DNA from: Bombella apis
GTDB taxonomy: Bacteria; Pseudomonadota; Alphaproteobacteria; Acetobacterales; Acetobacteraceae
Direction of reading: 5' to 3'
NCBI RefSeq assembly: GCF_018221685.1
Contig: NZ_JAGJTM010000002.1
Span: 2,501 to 66,500 of the forward strand
DNA: 64,000 nucleotides
Shown piece by piece: positions 50,450 through 60,827 of the stretch. The position numbers were made by a program, and so were the translations under genes. The number at the start of each line of letters is the position of its first letter. Position 1 is the stretch's first letter. Below the pieces are notes generated by a model. The model was given only the letters and a program-made list of their open reading frames with translations, had not been told where the DNA came from and made no database searches.

Positions 50450-51781
50450 TTATGACTTCCGGCGCAGGAAATTGGCAAAGCGCCAGGCAATGCCTCGTGG
50501 GGCTGCTTCATGTTCCGCAAGGCAGAAGCGGTCTCTGGCCCCGGCTGCCCAGGCGAGAAGACCGGCGGCGGTGGAGAATCCCGCCCATATGGAGGGATGA
50601 TCCGATTCCGGCAGTCCCCGTATGGTGGCTGGAGACCGGACCTGCACAGGCCGGTTCAGGATCTCGGCAGCCACGGCATCAATGCCGTTCAGCAGGGCGC
50701 CGCCGCCCGTCAGGATGACACGTCCTTCCGCCGGGCGCCCGAGGCCGGCACCGTCCAGCTCGTAGCGGAGCATTTCCAGCGTTTCCTCGACACGGGGGGC
50801 GATGGCCCGGACCAGATCGGCCCGGGTGATCTGCCGGACAATGTTGCGATGTGAGACAGGCAGGGCGATGGGAATGGATGTGTCATCAGCCGAGGCATAG
50901 GCGACCCCGTAAAGGGTTTTGAGCCGTTCTGCTGTTTCAAGCTGGATGGACAGGGATTGAGCAATGTCCCGGGTGATGTGATCGCCGCCGACCCTGATAT
51001 GCCGTGTATAGAGCACCCGCCCACGGGCGAAGACGGCAAGGGTCGTCGTGCCCGCTCCCATGTCGACGACGGTCACCCCGAGGTCACGCTCATCATGGTC
51101 CAGCACAGCAAGGCCGGAGGCAATGGGGTTGGACAGCAGGTCCACGGCCCGCAGCTCGGCCTTGCGCAGGACAGCATCCAGCGTGTGGAGGGCACTCGTC
51201 TGGGCATCCACGATGTGGAACTTGCCCACCAGTCTCTCGCAGCGCTGCCCGCAGGGGTTGAGGACAGTGAGGGTCTCATCGATATTGAAACCCAGCGGCA
51301 TGGCCTGGACGATCCTGCGGTCATGCTCGGTTGCCTCGTGGCGGGCCTGCCCATAGAGGTGGAGAATGTCGTCCTCGGTCACCTCACGCCCGTTGGAGGC
51401 CAGAAAGGTATCCACGTGATAGCTGCGGGGGGTTCCGCAGGCGAGATTGACGGTCACATCCCTGATGCGGCGGCTGATTTTCCGTTCGGCATCGCCCACT
51501 GTCGCCCGGATGACACGCTCCAGCTGGATGGTGTCCACGATGGCCCCGGAATTCACTCCTTCGGAGCGTCGCCAGCCCCAGCTCAGGACACGCAGACCAC
51601 CATTTTTCAGTCCCTGGCCAATCAGGCAGGTGGTTTTGGTGGAGCCAATGTCCAGAACGGCCTTGAGCCCCGGCGTCCAGACAAAGCCCTGCTGTTCTTC
51701 TGACGGGAGAATGGGAAGAACGGCCCGCTTCTGCTGGGGAGCGGGCGGATAATGCCGGGACGGTGAAACGGAACGGGACAT
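50450..51781 (-). CDS. ftsA: cell division protein FtsA
   Basis: Actin-like ATPase that ties FtsZ to the inner membrane. GLKAVLDIGSTKTTCLIG is the phosphate-1 motif, SGAIVDTIQLERVIRATVGDAE the 1C-type region, LGVTVVDMGAGTTTLAVF the phosphate-2 motif and GRVILTGGGALLNGIDAVA the adenosine motif. The C-terminus ends with RFANFLRRKS, a short amphipathic helix as in membrane-targeting FtsA tails. Length is 443 aa. It starts 5 nt after ftsQ. Confidence 0.97.
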   Translation of the reverse strand: MSRSVSPSRHYPPAPQQKRAVLPILPSEEQQGFVWTPGLKAVLDIGSTKTTCLIGQGLKNGGLRVLSWGWRRSEGVNSGAIVDTIQLERVIRATVGDAERKISRRIRDVTVNLACGTPRSYHVDTFLASNGREVTEDDILHLYGQARHEATEHDRRIVQAMPLGFNIDETLTVLNPCGQRCERLVGKFHIVDAQTSALHTLDAVLRKAELRAVDLLSNPIASGLAVLDHDERDLGVTVVDMGAGTTTLAVFARGRVLYTRHIRVGGDHITRDIAQSLSIQLETAERLKTLYGVAYASADDTSIPIALPVSHRNIVRQITRADLVRAIAPRVEETLEMLRYELDGAGLGRPAEGRVILTGGGALLNGIDAVAAEILNRPVQVRSPATIRGLPESDHPSIWAGFSTAAGLLAWAAGARDRFCLAEHEAAPRGIAWRFANFLRRKS

Positions 51782-51786
51782 AGGGA

Positions 51787-52674
51787 TCAGTTTTCAGATG
51801 GCGGCGTTGCAGGCGGAGCCTCCTGATCGGCTCCCTGAGGCGTGGCAGGGTGAATGACCATACGGTCGGATAGCCGCATGTCAATGGTTTTCAGGGGGCG
51901 GTCCAGGAGCTGGTAATCGTTCTGGTAATCATGCAGACGGGAGAGAGCGGCGCTTTCTGCTCCCTCCGGGAGCATGAGGGTCGTACCGTTCTGCATGAGG
52001 ATGTTCCAGCGCCGCTGCCCGATGCGGATGAGGGCCAGCGTATGGCTGTTGATATCGGGAAACTGGTCGAGCAGGGTGATGATGGTATTTGCCTCCAGGT
52101 TGGCACCTGCGCCGACAACAAGGGGAAGCTTGCGGAAGACCGAACTGTTTTTGGCTGTCAGTTCCTGACGTGAGACAGTGTCTCCTTTCTGGTTGATAAG
52201 GACGAAATGGCCTTCCATCTGCCAGATGGCGATGGGATTTTTTTCCTCCACGGTGATGTTGATCGTGTCCGGCAGGTGGCGCTCGACCGTGGAATGCTCG
52301 ATGAAAGGCAGCTCATCAATGCGCTGGCGTGCCGCCTCCACGGAGAAGCTGAAAAGCGAGTGGTTCAGGCCTGTCCCCAGCGCCTCCATGATGTCGCTCT
52401 CATCCGTCAGGCGCCGCCCCGTGATGACGATGTGCTGGATCTTCAGCGGGTCCAGCGCAGACAGGCGGGTGCGCAGGCTGTCTGCCAGTCTGTGTCCCCC
52501 CTGGCTGCTCCAGGCCAGCCAGCCAGCTCCAGCCATCAGGAAACAGACGAGCCCCAGAATGCTGAGCCGCCGCAGGATGGCCTTCTGCCGCTGCCAGAAG
52601 AGGGACATGCTGGAGGGGCGGTCCCCGTAAGGGTCCACGGGGGCCTGGGGGCGTTTCCTGAAGAAGGACATCAT
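51787..52674 (-). CDS. ftsQ: cell division protein FtsQ
   Basis: Bitopic divisome protein. Residues 1-32 are cytosolic and basic, and RRLSILGLVCFLMAGAGWLAW (about 34-54) is the single membrane span. A POTRA domain follows (IQHIVITGRRLTDESDIMEALG, FSFSVEAARQRIDELPFIEHSTVERHLPDTINI) and then the FtsQ beta domain (LPLVVGAGANLEANTIITLLDQFP). The tail is Pro/Ala-rich. Length is 295 aa. It overlaps ddl by 4 nt. Confidence 0.95.
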   Translation of the reverse strand: MMSFFRKRPQAPVDPYGDRPSSMSLFWQRQKAILRRLSILGLVCFLMAGAGWLAWSSQGGHRLADSLRTRLSALDPLKIQHIVITGRRLTDESDIMEALGTGLNHSLFSFSVEAARQRIDELPFIEHSTVERHLPDTINITVEEKNPIAIWQMEGHFVLINQKGDTVSRQELTAKNSSVFRKLPLVVGAGANLEANTIITLLDQFPDINSHTLALIRIGQRRWNILMQNGTTLMLPEGAESAALSRLHDYQNDYQLLDRPLKTIDMRLSDRMVIHPATPQGADQEAPPATPPSEN

Positions 52675-53675
52675 GGGCCGTCAGCGGGCTCAGGCTGGGG
52701 CACTGGATGGAGGGAGAGGGGCTCCGCCCGCCCCAGGGCATCCATCACCAGCCAGTGGCAGAGCAGGGGATAGCTTACGCCACGGGCGGCGGCCTGTTCT
52801 GGCAGCAGGGATGTGGCCGTCATGCCCGGCTGGGTGTTGACCTCCAGAATGACGAGTTCGCCCTTATCACCATCATAGCGGTAGTCGGTCCGGCTGGCGC
52901 CCCGGCATCCCAGTGCCTGATGGGCCCTCCGGGCCAGTGTGAGGGCCTGGTCCGTGATGTCTGCTGGCAGGGGAGCGGGGATGACATGGCGGGAGCCATT
53001 GGCCTGATATTTGGCCGCAAAATCGTAGAAACCACCGCTCTCTGGCGTGAGGATTTCCGTAACGGCGAGGGCCTCGTCGCCCAGTACCGCAACGGTCAGC
53101 TCACGCCCGGGGATGAAACGCTCGGCCAGAATCTGGGGGCCGAAGGTCCATGATCCGGCAATGGCATGGCGTTTTGCGGCATCATCTTCATGGAGAATAT
53201 GGACACCGACGGATGAGCCTTCCGCCACGGGCTTCAGAACGTAGGGGGCCGGCAGGGGGGCCCGTTCCTTCAGTTCGTCTGGCGTGATGAGGCAGCCTTC
53301 TGCAACGGGGAGACCGGCGGCCTGAAGGGCCATGCGGGTGCTGGCCTTGTTCATGGCGATGGCAGAAGCCAGAATCCCGGAATGGGTATAGGGCAGGCCC
53401 AGCCATTCCAGAACGCCCTGAATGGCCCCGTCTTCCCCGCCAGGACCGTGCAGGGCATTGAAGACGGCATCCGGTTTGCAGGCTTTCAGGGCCTCGATGG
53501 TGGCGGTGATGTCCGGCCCGGCATCAATGGCATGGACATGGTGCCCGGCCTGCTTCAGGGCCTCCATGACGGCCCTGCCGCTGGACAGGCTGACGCTGCG
53601 CTCGCTGGAGGTTCCTCCCATCAGAACGGCGATGGAAAGAGGTGTGGGTGTGGGAAGAATGGTCTTGTCTGTCAT
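52671..53675 (-). CDS. ddl: D-alanine-D-alanine ligase
   Basis: ATP-grasp enzyme that makes the D-Ala-D-Ala dipeptide used by MurF. Start at 53675 (MTDKTILPTP), preceded by AAGGAAA; the longer frame to 53894 would lie in murB. Blocks: SIAVLMGGTSSERSVSLSSGRAVMEAL, FNALHGPGGEDGAIQGVLEWLGLPYTHSG, PYVLKPVAEGSSVGVHIL, and ILEVNTQPGMTATSLLPEQA. Length is 334 aa. It ends in the ftsQ start. Confidence 0.96.
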   Translation of the reverse strand: MTDKTILPTPTPLSIAVLMGGTSSERSVSLSSGRAVMEALKQAGHHVHAIDAGPDITATIEALKACKPDAVFNALHGPGGEDGAIQGVLEWLGLPYTHSGILASAIAMNKASTRMALQAAGLPVAEGCLITPDELKERAPLPAPYVLKPVAEGSSVGVHILHEDDAAKRHAIAGSWTFGPQILAERFIPGRELTVAVLGDEALAVTEILTPESGGFYDFAAKYQANGSRHVIPAPLPADITDQALTLARRAHQALGCRGASRTDYRYDGDKGELVILEVNTQPGMTATSLLPEQAAARGVSYPLLCHWLVMDALGRAEPLSLHPVPQPEPADGP

Positions 53676-53692
53676 GCCCGGATGTTTCCTTG

Positions 53693-54610
53693 TCAGGAAG
53701 GGGAGGCGGGAGAAAGGGAACGGCCCAGCCGTCTGATCTCCCAGTGCAGGGTGATGCCGCTGCTGTCCAGCACACGGGCACGGACCATCTCGCCCAGCTC
53801 TTCCAGCTCCGTGCTGGTGGCGTCGCCCGTATTGAGCATGAAATTGCAGTGCTTCTCGCTGATCTGTGCGCCACCGTGCCGCAGCCCCCGGCATCCGGCG
53901 GCATCGATCAGCTCCCAGGCCCTGTGTCCTTCGGGGTTGCGGAAGGTGGAGCCGCCTGTCCGGGCCCGCAGGGGCTGGCTGGCTTCACGGCTGGCCCGCA
54001 TTTCCTGCATTGTCTGCTGGATGGTGGCGGGGTTTTCCGCACCGTGGGCTTTCAGGCGGGCACGCAGCACGATGCTGCCTTCCGGCAGGGAGCTGTGACG
54101 GTACCGCATCTCCAGTGCCGGGGCGGGCAGACGCTGGATGGTGCCCTCACGGGTGAGGATTTCCACCCAGTCGAGCAGGGTGGAGAGGTCACCCCCATAG
54201 GCTCCGGCATTCATGCAGACGGCTCCACCAATGGAGCCGGGAATGGTGGAGAGGAAGGCGAAACCGGCCATGCCTGCCTGCGCCGCCGTTTCTGCCACGC
54301 TGCTGTCCAGTGCGGCGGCTCCGGCGATCAGCCCGTCTCCATCCGTTTCAATGTTGGCAAAGCCACCGGCCAGACGGATGGTCAGCCCGGGCAGCCCTCC
54401 ATCACGGATGATGACGTTTGAGCAGGCTCCAAGGACCGTCACGGGCAGGTCGGACGGGCACTGGCGCAGGGCCGTGGCGAGGTCTTCGGCATCCTGCGGC
54501 ACGAAGAGCCAGTCGGCGGCCCCGCCCGTGCGGAACCAGCTGCGGGCGGCCAGCGGGGCCTGTTCCTTCAGCCGTCCCCGTGCCTGCTGGAAAGGTGCAG
54601 CCGTGGTCAT
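53693..54610 (-). CDS. murB: UDP-N-acetylenolpyruvoylglucosamine reductase MurB
   Basis: FAD enzyme that reduces the enolpyruvyl group to form UDP-MurNAc. [16 protein letters not shown] opens the FAD domain, [25 protein letters not shown] and [25 protein letters not shown] are FAD-binding loops, and [39 protein letters not shown] carry catalytic residues. Length is 305 aa, type I/II assignment open. It overlaps murC by 4 nt. Confidence 0.96.
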   Translation of the reverse strand: MTTAAPFQQARGRLKEQAPLAARSWFRTGGAADWLFVPQDAEDLATALRQCPSDLPVTVLGACSNVIIRDGGLPGLTIRLAGGFANIETDGDGLIAGAAALDSSVAETAAQAGMAGFAFLSTIPGSIGGAVCMNAGAYGGDLSTLLDWVEILTREGTIQRLPAPALEMRYRHSSLPEGSIVLRARLKAHGAENPATIQQTMQEMRASREASQPLRARTGGSTFRNPEGHRAWELIDAAGCRGLRHGGAQISEKHCNFMLNTGDATSTELEELGEMVRARVLDSSGITLHWEIRRLGRSLSPASPS

Positions 54611-56025
54611 GGTGCGTCCTTTCTGAGGCTGTCCAGCTGCTCGGGGAGAGCCTGTGCCCAGTGGGTGATGGACCCCGCCCCCAGACAGAGGACATAGTCA
54701 CCCGGCACGGCCACGTCGGCGATGACGCTGGCCAGATCATCCGGCGAGGCGAGGGACAGGACATGGCGGTGCCCACGGTCCCGCAGCCCTTCGACGAGCT
54801 GATCCCGTCCGATGCCCTTGATCGGGTTTTCCCCGGCGGCATAAACGTCCGCCACGATGACGGTGTCCGCATCATTCATGCAGGTGCAGAAATCATTGAA
54901 CAGCGCACTGAGGCGGGAATAACGGTGCGGCTGGATGACGGCAATGACATGCCCGGCACCGGCCTGCCGGGCCGCTTTCAGCACGGCAGCGATCTCGACG
55001 GGATGATGGCCGTAATCATCAATGATCTTCACGTCATTCCATGTGCCGGTCAGGGTGAAGCGACGCTGCACGCCCCGGAAGCCGCCAAGCGCATCGGCGA
55101 TGACATGATCGGGGATTTCCATTTCCTGCGCCACGGCGATGGCCGCCACGGCATTGAGGACATTGTGGTGCCCGAACATGGGCAGATGGAACGGTCCGGC
55201 CAGACGCTGGCTGCTGGTTGTCCGGTCCGTGATGGTGACGTTGAAGGTCACGCCCTGGCTGTCCGTGCCGGTGATTTCCGCCCGGACATCCGCCTGCGGG
55301 CTGAAACCATAGGTGACGACGCGGTGATCGGAGAGCTGGGGGATCATCTGCTGCACCCGGGGATGATCCACGCAAAGGACGGCGAAGCCGTAGAAGGGGA
55401 TGTTGGAGACGAACTGCCGGTATCCGGCCTCCATCGCCTCATCGGAGCCCCAGTGATCCAGATGCTCGGGGTCCATGTTGGTGACAACGGCAATGATGGC
55501 AGGGAGACGGAGGAAGGAGCCATCGCTTTCATCCGCTTCCACGACCATCCAGTCGCCGGACCCCATGCGGGTATTCGTGCCGTAGGCCTCGATGATGCCA
55601 CCATTGATGACGGTCGGGTCCAGCTTGGCCTGTTCCAGCACGCAGGCCACGAGGCTGGTCGTGGTGGTCTTGCCGTGTGTCCCCCCGATGGCCACGGCCC
55701 AGCGCAGGCGCATCAGCTCTGCCAGCATCTCCGCCCGCCGGACGACGGGGATGAGCCGGGCACGGGCGGCCATGACCTCCGGATTGTCCCGTTTTACGGC
55801 GGTGGAGATGACGACGACCCGTGCTTCCCCCAGATTGGCCTCATCATGGCCGATATGAACGTGGATGCCTGATTTCCGCAGACGCTTCACGTTGGCATTC
55901 TCGGCAATGTCGGACCCCTGAACCTTGTAGCCGAGCATGTGCAGCACCTCGGCAATGCCGGACATGCCGATGCCGCCAATGCCAACGAAGTGGATCAGAC
56001 CAAGGTTGAGAGGTAATGCACGCAT
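54607..56025 (-). CDS. murC: UDP-N-acetylmuramate-L-alanine ligase MurC
   Basis: First peptide ligase of peptidoglycan synthesis. Start at 56025 ([29 protein letters not shown]) is chosen because GGAG lies just upstream and the Mur N-terminal Rossmann loop GIGGIGMSG follows directly. The frame continues through a 12-C tract to 56118. ATP loop [48 protein letters not shown], and [20 protein letters not shown] are typical. Length is 472 aa. Confidence 0.96.
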   Translation of the reverse strand: MRALPLNLGLIHFVGIGGIGMSGIAEVLHMLGYKVQGSDIAENANVKRLRKSGIHVHIGHDEANLGEARVVVISTAVKRDNPEVMAARARLIPVVRRAEMLAELMRLRWAVAIGGTHGKTTTTSLVACVLEQAKLDPTVINGGIIEAYGTNTRMGSGDWMVVEADESDGSFLRLPAIIAVVTNMDPEHLDHWGSDEAMEAGYRQFVSNIPFYGFAVLCVDHPRVQQMIPQLSDHRVVTYGFSPQADVRAEITGTDSQGVTFNVTITDRTTSSQRLAGPFHLPMFGHHNVLNAVAAIAVAQEMEIPDHVIADALGGFRGVQRRFTLTGTWNDVKIIDDYGHHPVEIAAVLKAARQAGAGHVIAVIQPHRYSRLSALFNDFCTCMNDADTVIVADVYAAGENPIKGIGRDQLVEGLRDRGHRHVLSLASPDDLASVIADVAVPGDYVLCLGAGSITHWAQALPEQLDSLRKDAP

Positions 56026-56037
56026 CAGGGGAACTCC

Positions 56038-56049
56038 GGGGGGGGGGGG
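56038..56049 (-). repeat. 12-nt homopolymer (C on the coding strand) before murC
   Basis: Twelve consecutive G on the plus strand, 13-24 nt upstream of the murC start and within the 43-nt murG-murC gap. Such tracts slip readily and would alter the spacing between ribosome site and stop, or be mis-called in assembly. Confidence 0.85.
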
Positions 56050-56068
56050 ATGAAGGGAGGGCAGATAA

Positions 56069-57178
56069 TCAGGCTTTGATGGTCGTTTCAACCAGATCAG
56101 CCAGTTTTTCGGCAGCACGGCGCTGCTGGAGATTGCGGGCGCCTTCCGCAGCCCGTGCCAGCTCGTCAGGATGGCTGAAGAGGTGGGTCAGGTGCGTGCA
56201 GAGTGCTGATGAGGAGAAGTCACGCTGCCGGACCATCCAGCCACCACCGGCCCGTTCCATTGCCTGTGCGTTGACACCCTGCTCATCAGAGGCGGCAATG
56301 GGCAGCGGGACAAGGATGGAAGGGCGGCCTGCCATGGCCAGCTCCGCAATGGATGACCCACCGGCCCGCCCGATGACGAGATGGGCTTTCTTCAGTTCAG
56401 CTGCCACATCCTCGATGAAAGGCGTGACCGTGGCCTTTATGCCGACTTGCGCATAGATGCCGGACAGGGCAGGGACCATCTCCTCATGGGCCTGCTGGGT
56501 CACATGCAGCCGGGTCCGCAGCCCAGGGGGCAGGTTGCACAGGGCCTGCGGCACGATGGAGCTGAAAATCTGTGCCCCCAGTGATCCACCCCAGACAAGC
56601 AGATGGATCGGCTCCTCGCTGAACAGGCTTGGGCTGACATAGGGTTCATCAGCCAGAGCTTCGATGGCAGGGCGGACTGGCATCCCTGTCTGCATGACCT
56701 TCCGGCCTGCGGGCAGACGGGCCACCCGGGGGTAGGATGTGGCAATGGCATCGCTGAACCGGGCGAGGAGGGCATTGGCCTGTCCGAGGATGGCATTGCC
56801 TTCATGGATGATGAGGGCAGGGCGTTTACCCAGACGCAGGCGACTGCCGAGAAGGGGAGGAATGGAAGGATAGCCGCCAAAGCCGACTACGGCGGCGGGC
56901 CGGTATCTGGCAACAATCTGGCGCCCGCCAAGGCAGCTCCAGAGAAGCTGGCCGATCCCCCTGAGTTTGTCGATGGGCTTTTTACCAGCCACGCCACTGC
57001 TTTTGAGGACATGGCGGGGGCTGTCCGCAAATACGCTCAGTCCGGCCCTGCTGTTGCGGGCATCCGTTACGAGGATGGTCTGGTGACCACGGCGCTGGAG
57101 TTCTGCCCCCAGTGCCTCAGCCGGGAAGAAGTGCCCCCCGGTACCGCCGGCGGCAATGAGAATTGGTGCTTGTTTCAT
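56069..57178 (-). CDS. murG: UDP-GlcNAc transferase MurG
   Basis: Adds GlcNAc to lipid I at the inner face of the membrane to form lipid [29 protein letters not shown] is the N-terminal glycine loop, [17 protein letters not shown] and [18 protein letters not shown] follow, and [54 protein letters not shown] is the GT28 donor site. Length is 369 aa. Start overlaps the ftsW stop by 1 nt. Confidence 0.97.
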   Translation of the reverse strand: MKQAPILIAAGGTGGHFFPAEALGAELQRRGHQTILVTDARNSRAGLSVFADSPRHVLKSSGVAGKKPIDKLRGIGQLLWSCLGGRQIVARYRPAAVVGFGGYPSIPPLLGSRLRLGKRPALIIHEGNAILGQANALLARFSDAIATSYPRVARLPAGRKVMQTGMPVRPAIEALADEPYVSPSLFSEEPIHLLVWGGSLGAQIFSSIVPQALCNLPPGLRTRLHVTQQAHEEMVPALSGIYAQVGIKATVTPFIEDVAAELKKAHLVIGRAGGSSIAELAMAGRPSILVPLPIAASDEQGVNAQAMERAGGGWMVRQRDFSSSALCTHLTHLFSHPDELARAAEGARNLQQRRAAEKLADLVETTIKA

Positions 57179-58380
57179 CAGATGTGATCCTTCCGGGATG
57201 ACATGGTCAGACGTGGGGCTGTTTCAGCAGGGGATGGCGGCGGCGTAAAGGGGCCTTCCTCTACACGGTGGCGGGTCAGTGCCAGGGCCATGCCGATGGT
57301 CAGGGCAACGGAAAGGGCCGAGCTGCCCCCGTAGGAGATGAAAGGCAGTGTCATGCCCTTTGTGGGGATCAGATGCAGGGAGGAGCCCATGTTGACGAAG
57401 GCCTGAAGGCCGAAGCCGGTGATCAGGCCGCTGGCAGAGAGAATGATGTAGGGTTTCTTTTCTTCCAGCAGGCGGTTGAGAGTGGAGAAAACCAGCATGG
57501 TGAAAACGGCAATGATGAACAGGCACATCACGAAGCCATATTCCTCTCCGGCAACGGAGAAGACGAAGTCGGCATGGGCATCGGGCAGCAGGTCCTTCAC
57601 CCGGCCTTCACCCGGTCCCCGGCCCAGCAGTCCCCCATTGCCAAAAGCCCGCATGGAGGTATCGATCTGGTAATGGTCCCCCACATCAGGATGCAGGAAG
57701 CGCTGCACGCGGGAATGGACGTGCTCGAACACCATATAGGCTATCCCGAACGCTCCAAGCGCTGCCGAGACCAGCATGCCGAATACGATGATGGGCAGGC
57801 CGTCGATGAAGAGCTGGGTGATGAAGACCATGCTGATGACCGAGAGCATCCCGATATCCGGCTGGGCCTGAAGCAGGGCTGCAATGACGAGATAGACCCC
57901 GCATGCCACCAGTCGCCCCGGGAACCGCCAGCCATTGGAAAGTCTCAGCGTATGACGGAGGCTCAGCAGCAGGCCGGTCACGACGGCAAAGCAGGGTTTC
58001 AGGAATTCAGAAGGCTGGACGGACATGAGGGGCAGGGCGATCCAGCGTCTGGCCCCCTTGATCTCCATGCCGTGAACAAGCGTCATGAATGTGGCGCCCA
58101 GTGCCACGATCCCCCCCATGACGGCAATCCGCCCGATCGTGCGGGGGGTCAGCCGGGATGTCACGACGACGACGGCACTGGCAAGGGCCAGAAAGACCAC
58201 CTGCTTGAGGATGAACATGTTCCGGGAGGCCCCGATGCGGTGAGCCACGGCGGGACTGGCAGCCAGCATGAGGATGTACCCCAGGGCGACCAGTATTCCG
58301 ACGCAGCTCAGGCTGACATGATCAAGGCTACGCCACCACTGGGCCTTCCGGGAGCTGTCTGACCTGTCGGAGAGTGCCAT
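57178..58380 (-). CDS. ftsW: peptidoglycan polymerase FtsW (SEDS family)
   Basis: SEDS membrane protein that polymerises glycan strands at the septum with FtsI. About ten hydrophobic segments. Family blocks: GARRWIALPLMSVQPSEFLKP, AALLQAQPDIGMLSVISMVF, the loop with GNGGLLGRGPGEGRVKDLLPDAHADFVFSVAGEEYGF, and GMTLPFISYGGSSALSVALTIGMAL. Length is 400 aa. It lies between murD and murG. Confidence 0.97.
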   Translation of the reverse strand: MALSDRSDSSRKAQWWRSLDHVSLSCVGILVALGYILMLAASPAVAHRIGASRNMFILKQVVFLALASAVVVVTSRLTPRTIGRIAVMGGIVALGATFMTLVHGMEIKGARRWIALPLMSVQPSEFLKPCFAVVTGLLLSLRHTLRLSNGWRFPGRLVACGVYLVIAALLQAQPDIGMLSVISMVFITQLFIDGLPIIVFGMLVSAALGAFGIAYMVFEHVHSRVQRFLHPDVGDHYQIDTSMRAFGNGGLLGRGPGEGRVKDLLPDAHADFVFSVAGEEYGFVMCLFIIAVFTMLVFSTLNRLLEEKKPYIILSASGLITGFGLQAFVNMGSSLHLIPTKGMTLPFISYGGSSALSVALTIGMALALTRHRVEEGPFTPPPSPAETAPRLTMSSRKDHI

Positions 58381-58386
58381 GATGTT

Positions 58387-59736
58387 TCAGTCCTCCCCGC
58401 AGAGGCTGCGGGCCAGTGTGGCAAAGGCCGTTCCCCGTTCCTCGAAATTGCGGAACTGGTCAAAACTGGCACAGGCCGGGGACAGGAGTATGGGCATGGC
58501 CTCGTGTGTCCGGGCATGGTCCCAGGCGGCCCGTGTTGCCTGCTCCAGCGTTCCGCTGATCTCGAAAGGAACATCATGGGCTGTCAGGGTTCTGGCCAGC
58601 AATGGGGCATCCTGCCCGATGAGGAAGGCACGGCGCACATGGCCGAACAGTGGTGCCAGACTCTCGATTCCTCCTTCTTTGGCCATGCCTCCGGCAATCC
58701 AGAGGCTTTCGGGGAAGGCTTTTAGTGCATGGTAGCTGGCTTCCGCATTTGTGGCCTTGCTGTCGTTGATGAAGCTGATTCCATCAGCCTGCGCCACGAG
58801 CTGGAGGCGGTGGTCCAGCCCGGTGAAGCTTCTGATGCCCTCGGCAATCTGTTCCTCGGAGAGGCCAAGATGGTGGGCGATGGCCCGGCAGGTCTCTATG
58901 TTCTGGGCATTGTGCTGTCCAGGCAGAAAGGGGGCGTCTGTTTCTGGAACAGGCTGGGTGATCGAGAGTGTCCGTACCGTCACGCCCTGCCGCTCAAGCC
59001 GCTGGTGCAGTCCGTCCGCCCAGGAGGCCTTTTCGCCCAGAATGGCAAGATCGCCTGCGGTCATGTTGTCAAAGACATGCGCCTTGGCATCCAGATAGCC
59101 CTGCATGGAGCCGTGCCTGTCCAGATGGTCCGGTGTCAGGTTGAGCAGGGCAGCGGCACAGGCGTGATAGTCCTTCAGCCGTTCCAGCATGTAGGACGAC
59201 ATTTCAATGACATAGACGCCGTCATCCCCCAGAGCGGGCAGGGCGAGAGAGGCCGTGCCAAAATTGCCGCCACAGCAGGCCGGGATGCCGGCCTGTGTGA
59301 GAATGTGGGTCAGCAGGGCCGTGGTCGTGGATTTGCCATTTGTACCCGTGATGGAGACGAACCGCGCGCGTGATCCTGCCTTGCGAGCCACCTGCCAGAG
59401 CAGTTCTGCATCGGAGAGGATCGGCACATGCTGCTCCCGTGCCAGCAGGGCAGCAGGGTGTGGCCGGGGCAGATGGTGCGGGATGCCCGGCGAGAGGATC
59501 AGGGCATCCATGCCGGTGAGGTCAGTCAGGGGCGCCAGTGTCAGGCGGGGATGTGAGGACAGGGGAGCTGGGAGCTCCGGCCTGCTGTCATCCCAGGCCT
59601 GTACGGTTGCTCCCATGTCCAGCAGGGCCTGCACGACGGCAGCACCGTTGCGGCCCAGCCCGCAGACAGCATGATGCTGCCCGGTCAGGAGCGTTGCAGG
59701 CCATTTCTGGGGGGGAGGAAAGGGCAGGACAGTCAT
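58387..59736 (-). CDS. murD: UDP-N-acetylmuramoylalanine-D-glutamate ligase MurD
   Basis: Adds D-Glu to UDP-MurNAc-L-Ala. Start at 59736 ([17 protein letters not shown]) overlaps the mraY stop by 1 nt; the frame runs 10 codons further into mra[79 protein letters not shown] and [20 protein letters not shown] match the family. Length is 449 aa. Confidence 0.96.
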   Translation of the reverse strand: MTVLPFPPPQKWPATLLTGQHHAVCGLGRNGAAVVQALLDMGATVQAWDDSRPELPAPLSSHPRLTLAPLTDLTGMDALILSPGIPHHLPRPHPAALLAREQHVPILSDAELLWQVARKAGSRARFVSITGTNGKSTTTALLTHILTQAGIPACCGGNFGTASLALPALGDDGVYVIEMSSYMLERLKDYHACAAALLNLTPDHLDRHGSMQGYLDAKAHVFDNMTAGDLAILGEKASWADGLHQRLERQGVTVRTLSITQPVPETDAPFLPGQHNAQNIETCRAIAHHLGLSEEQIAEGIRSFTGLDHRLQLVAQADGISFINDSKATNAEASYHALKAFPESLWIAGGMAKEGGIESLAPLFGHVRRAFLIGQDAPLLARTLTAHDVPFEISGTLEQATRAAWDHARTHEAMPILLSPACASFDQFRNFEERGTAFATLARSLCGED

Positions 59737-60827
59737 CAGCGCAGCTTCAGTGTGGCCAGACCACACAGCCCCAGAATGATGGCAATGATCCAGAAACGGA
59801 CGACAATTTTCGGCTCCTGCCAGCCTTTCTTCTCAAAATGATGGTGCAGCGGTGCCATGAGGAAGATGCGCTTCCCCGTGCGGCGGAACCAGAAGACCTG
59901 GATGATGACGGAGATCGTTTCCACCACGAACAGGCCCCCCACGAGGCAGAGCACCAGCTCATGCTTCACAGCCACGGCCACGGCCCCCAGGGCACCGCCC
60001 AGTGCCAGAGACCCGGTATCTCCCATGAAGACCTCTGCCGGTGGAGCATTGAACCAGAGAAAACCCAGTCCGGCTCCGATCAGGGCGGCGCAGAAGATGC
60101 TCAGCTCCCCCGTGCCGGGAACATGATGGAGCTGGAGATAGTCGGCAAAGACATGGTTGCCGACCAGATAGGCGATCAGGGCGAAGACGAGGGCGGCGAT
60201 GATGGAGGGCACCGTGGCCAGCCCGTCCAGCCCGTCCGTCAGGTTCACGGCATTGCCGAAACCCGTGATCGTCACCATGGCGAAGAGCGGGAAAATGTAG
60301 CCCAGATGCAGTACGAAGGTCTTGGCGAAAGGAAAGGCCACAGCATTGCGCAGGTCCGGTGGTGTCAGGGCTTCCATGGCAATCCCGGCAAGGCATGAGA
60401 TCAGGAATTCCCCGCCCAGCCGTATTTTTTTGGAGACCCCTTTGCTGTTGCCCTTGGCCAGTTTGAGATAGTCATCCGCAAAGCCTATGGCGCCAAACCC
60501 CAGGGTCGTGAGGAGAACAGCCCAGACAAACCCGTCAAACAGGTCCGCCCAGAGCAGGGTGGAGCAGGTCAGGGAAAACAGGATGAGACCACCGCCCATG
60601 GTGGGGGTACCGGCTTTCTCCAGTATATGCCGTTCCGGCCCGAGGGTCCGTATGGGCTGCCCTTGCCGCTGGATGCGTTTGAGCTGGGCAATGAAGGGCT
60701 TGCCGAGCAGCAGGGAGATCACCAGTGCCGTCAGGCAGGCGCATCCGGCCCGGAAGGTCATGTAATGCAGCAGGTTGAGAAGGCCGCCATGGGAGGAAGA
60801 AGGTGCAGCAAGAAGGTTGAAGAGCAT
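59736..60827 (-). CDS. mraY: phospho-N-acetylmuramoyl-pentapeptide transferase MraY
   Basis: Transfers phospho-MurNAc-pentapeptide to undecaprenyl phosphate to form lipid I. Ten membrane segments. [24 protein letters not shown], the DDxxK in [57 protein letters not shown] and [25 protein letters not shown] are hallmarks. Length is 363 aa. Confidence 0.97.
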   Translation of the reverse strand: MLFNLLAAPSSSHGGLLNLLHYMTFRAGCACLTALVISLLLGKPFIAQLKRIQRQGQPIRTLGPERHILEKAGTPTMGGGLILFSLTCSTLLWADLFDGFVWAVLLTTLGFGAIGFADDYLKLAKGNSKGVSKKIRLGGEFLISCLAGIAMEALTPPDLRNAVAFPFAKTFVLHLGYIFPLFAMVTITGFGNAVNLTDGLDGLATVPSIIAALVFALIAYLVGNHVFADYLQLHHVPGTGELSIFCAALIGAGLGFLWFNAPPAEVFMGDTGSLALGGALGAVAVAVKHELVLCLVGGLFVVETISVIIQVFWFRRTGKRIFLMAPLHHHFEKKGWQEPKIVVRFWIIAIILGLCGLATLKLR

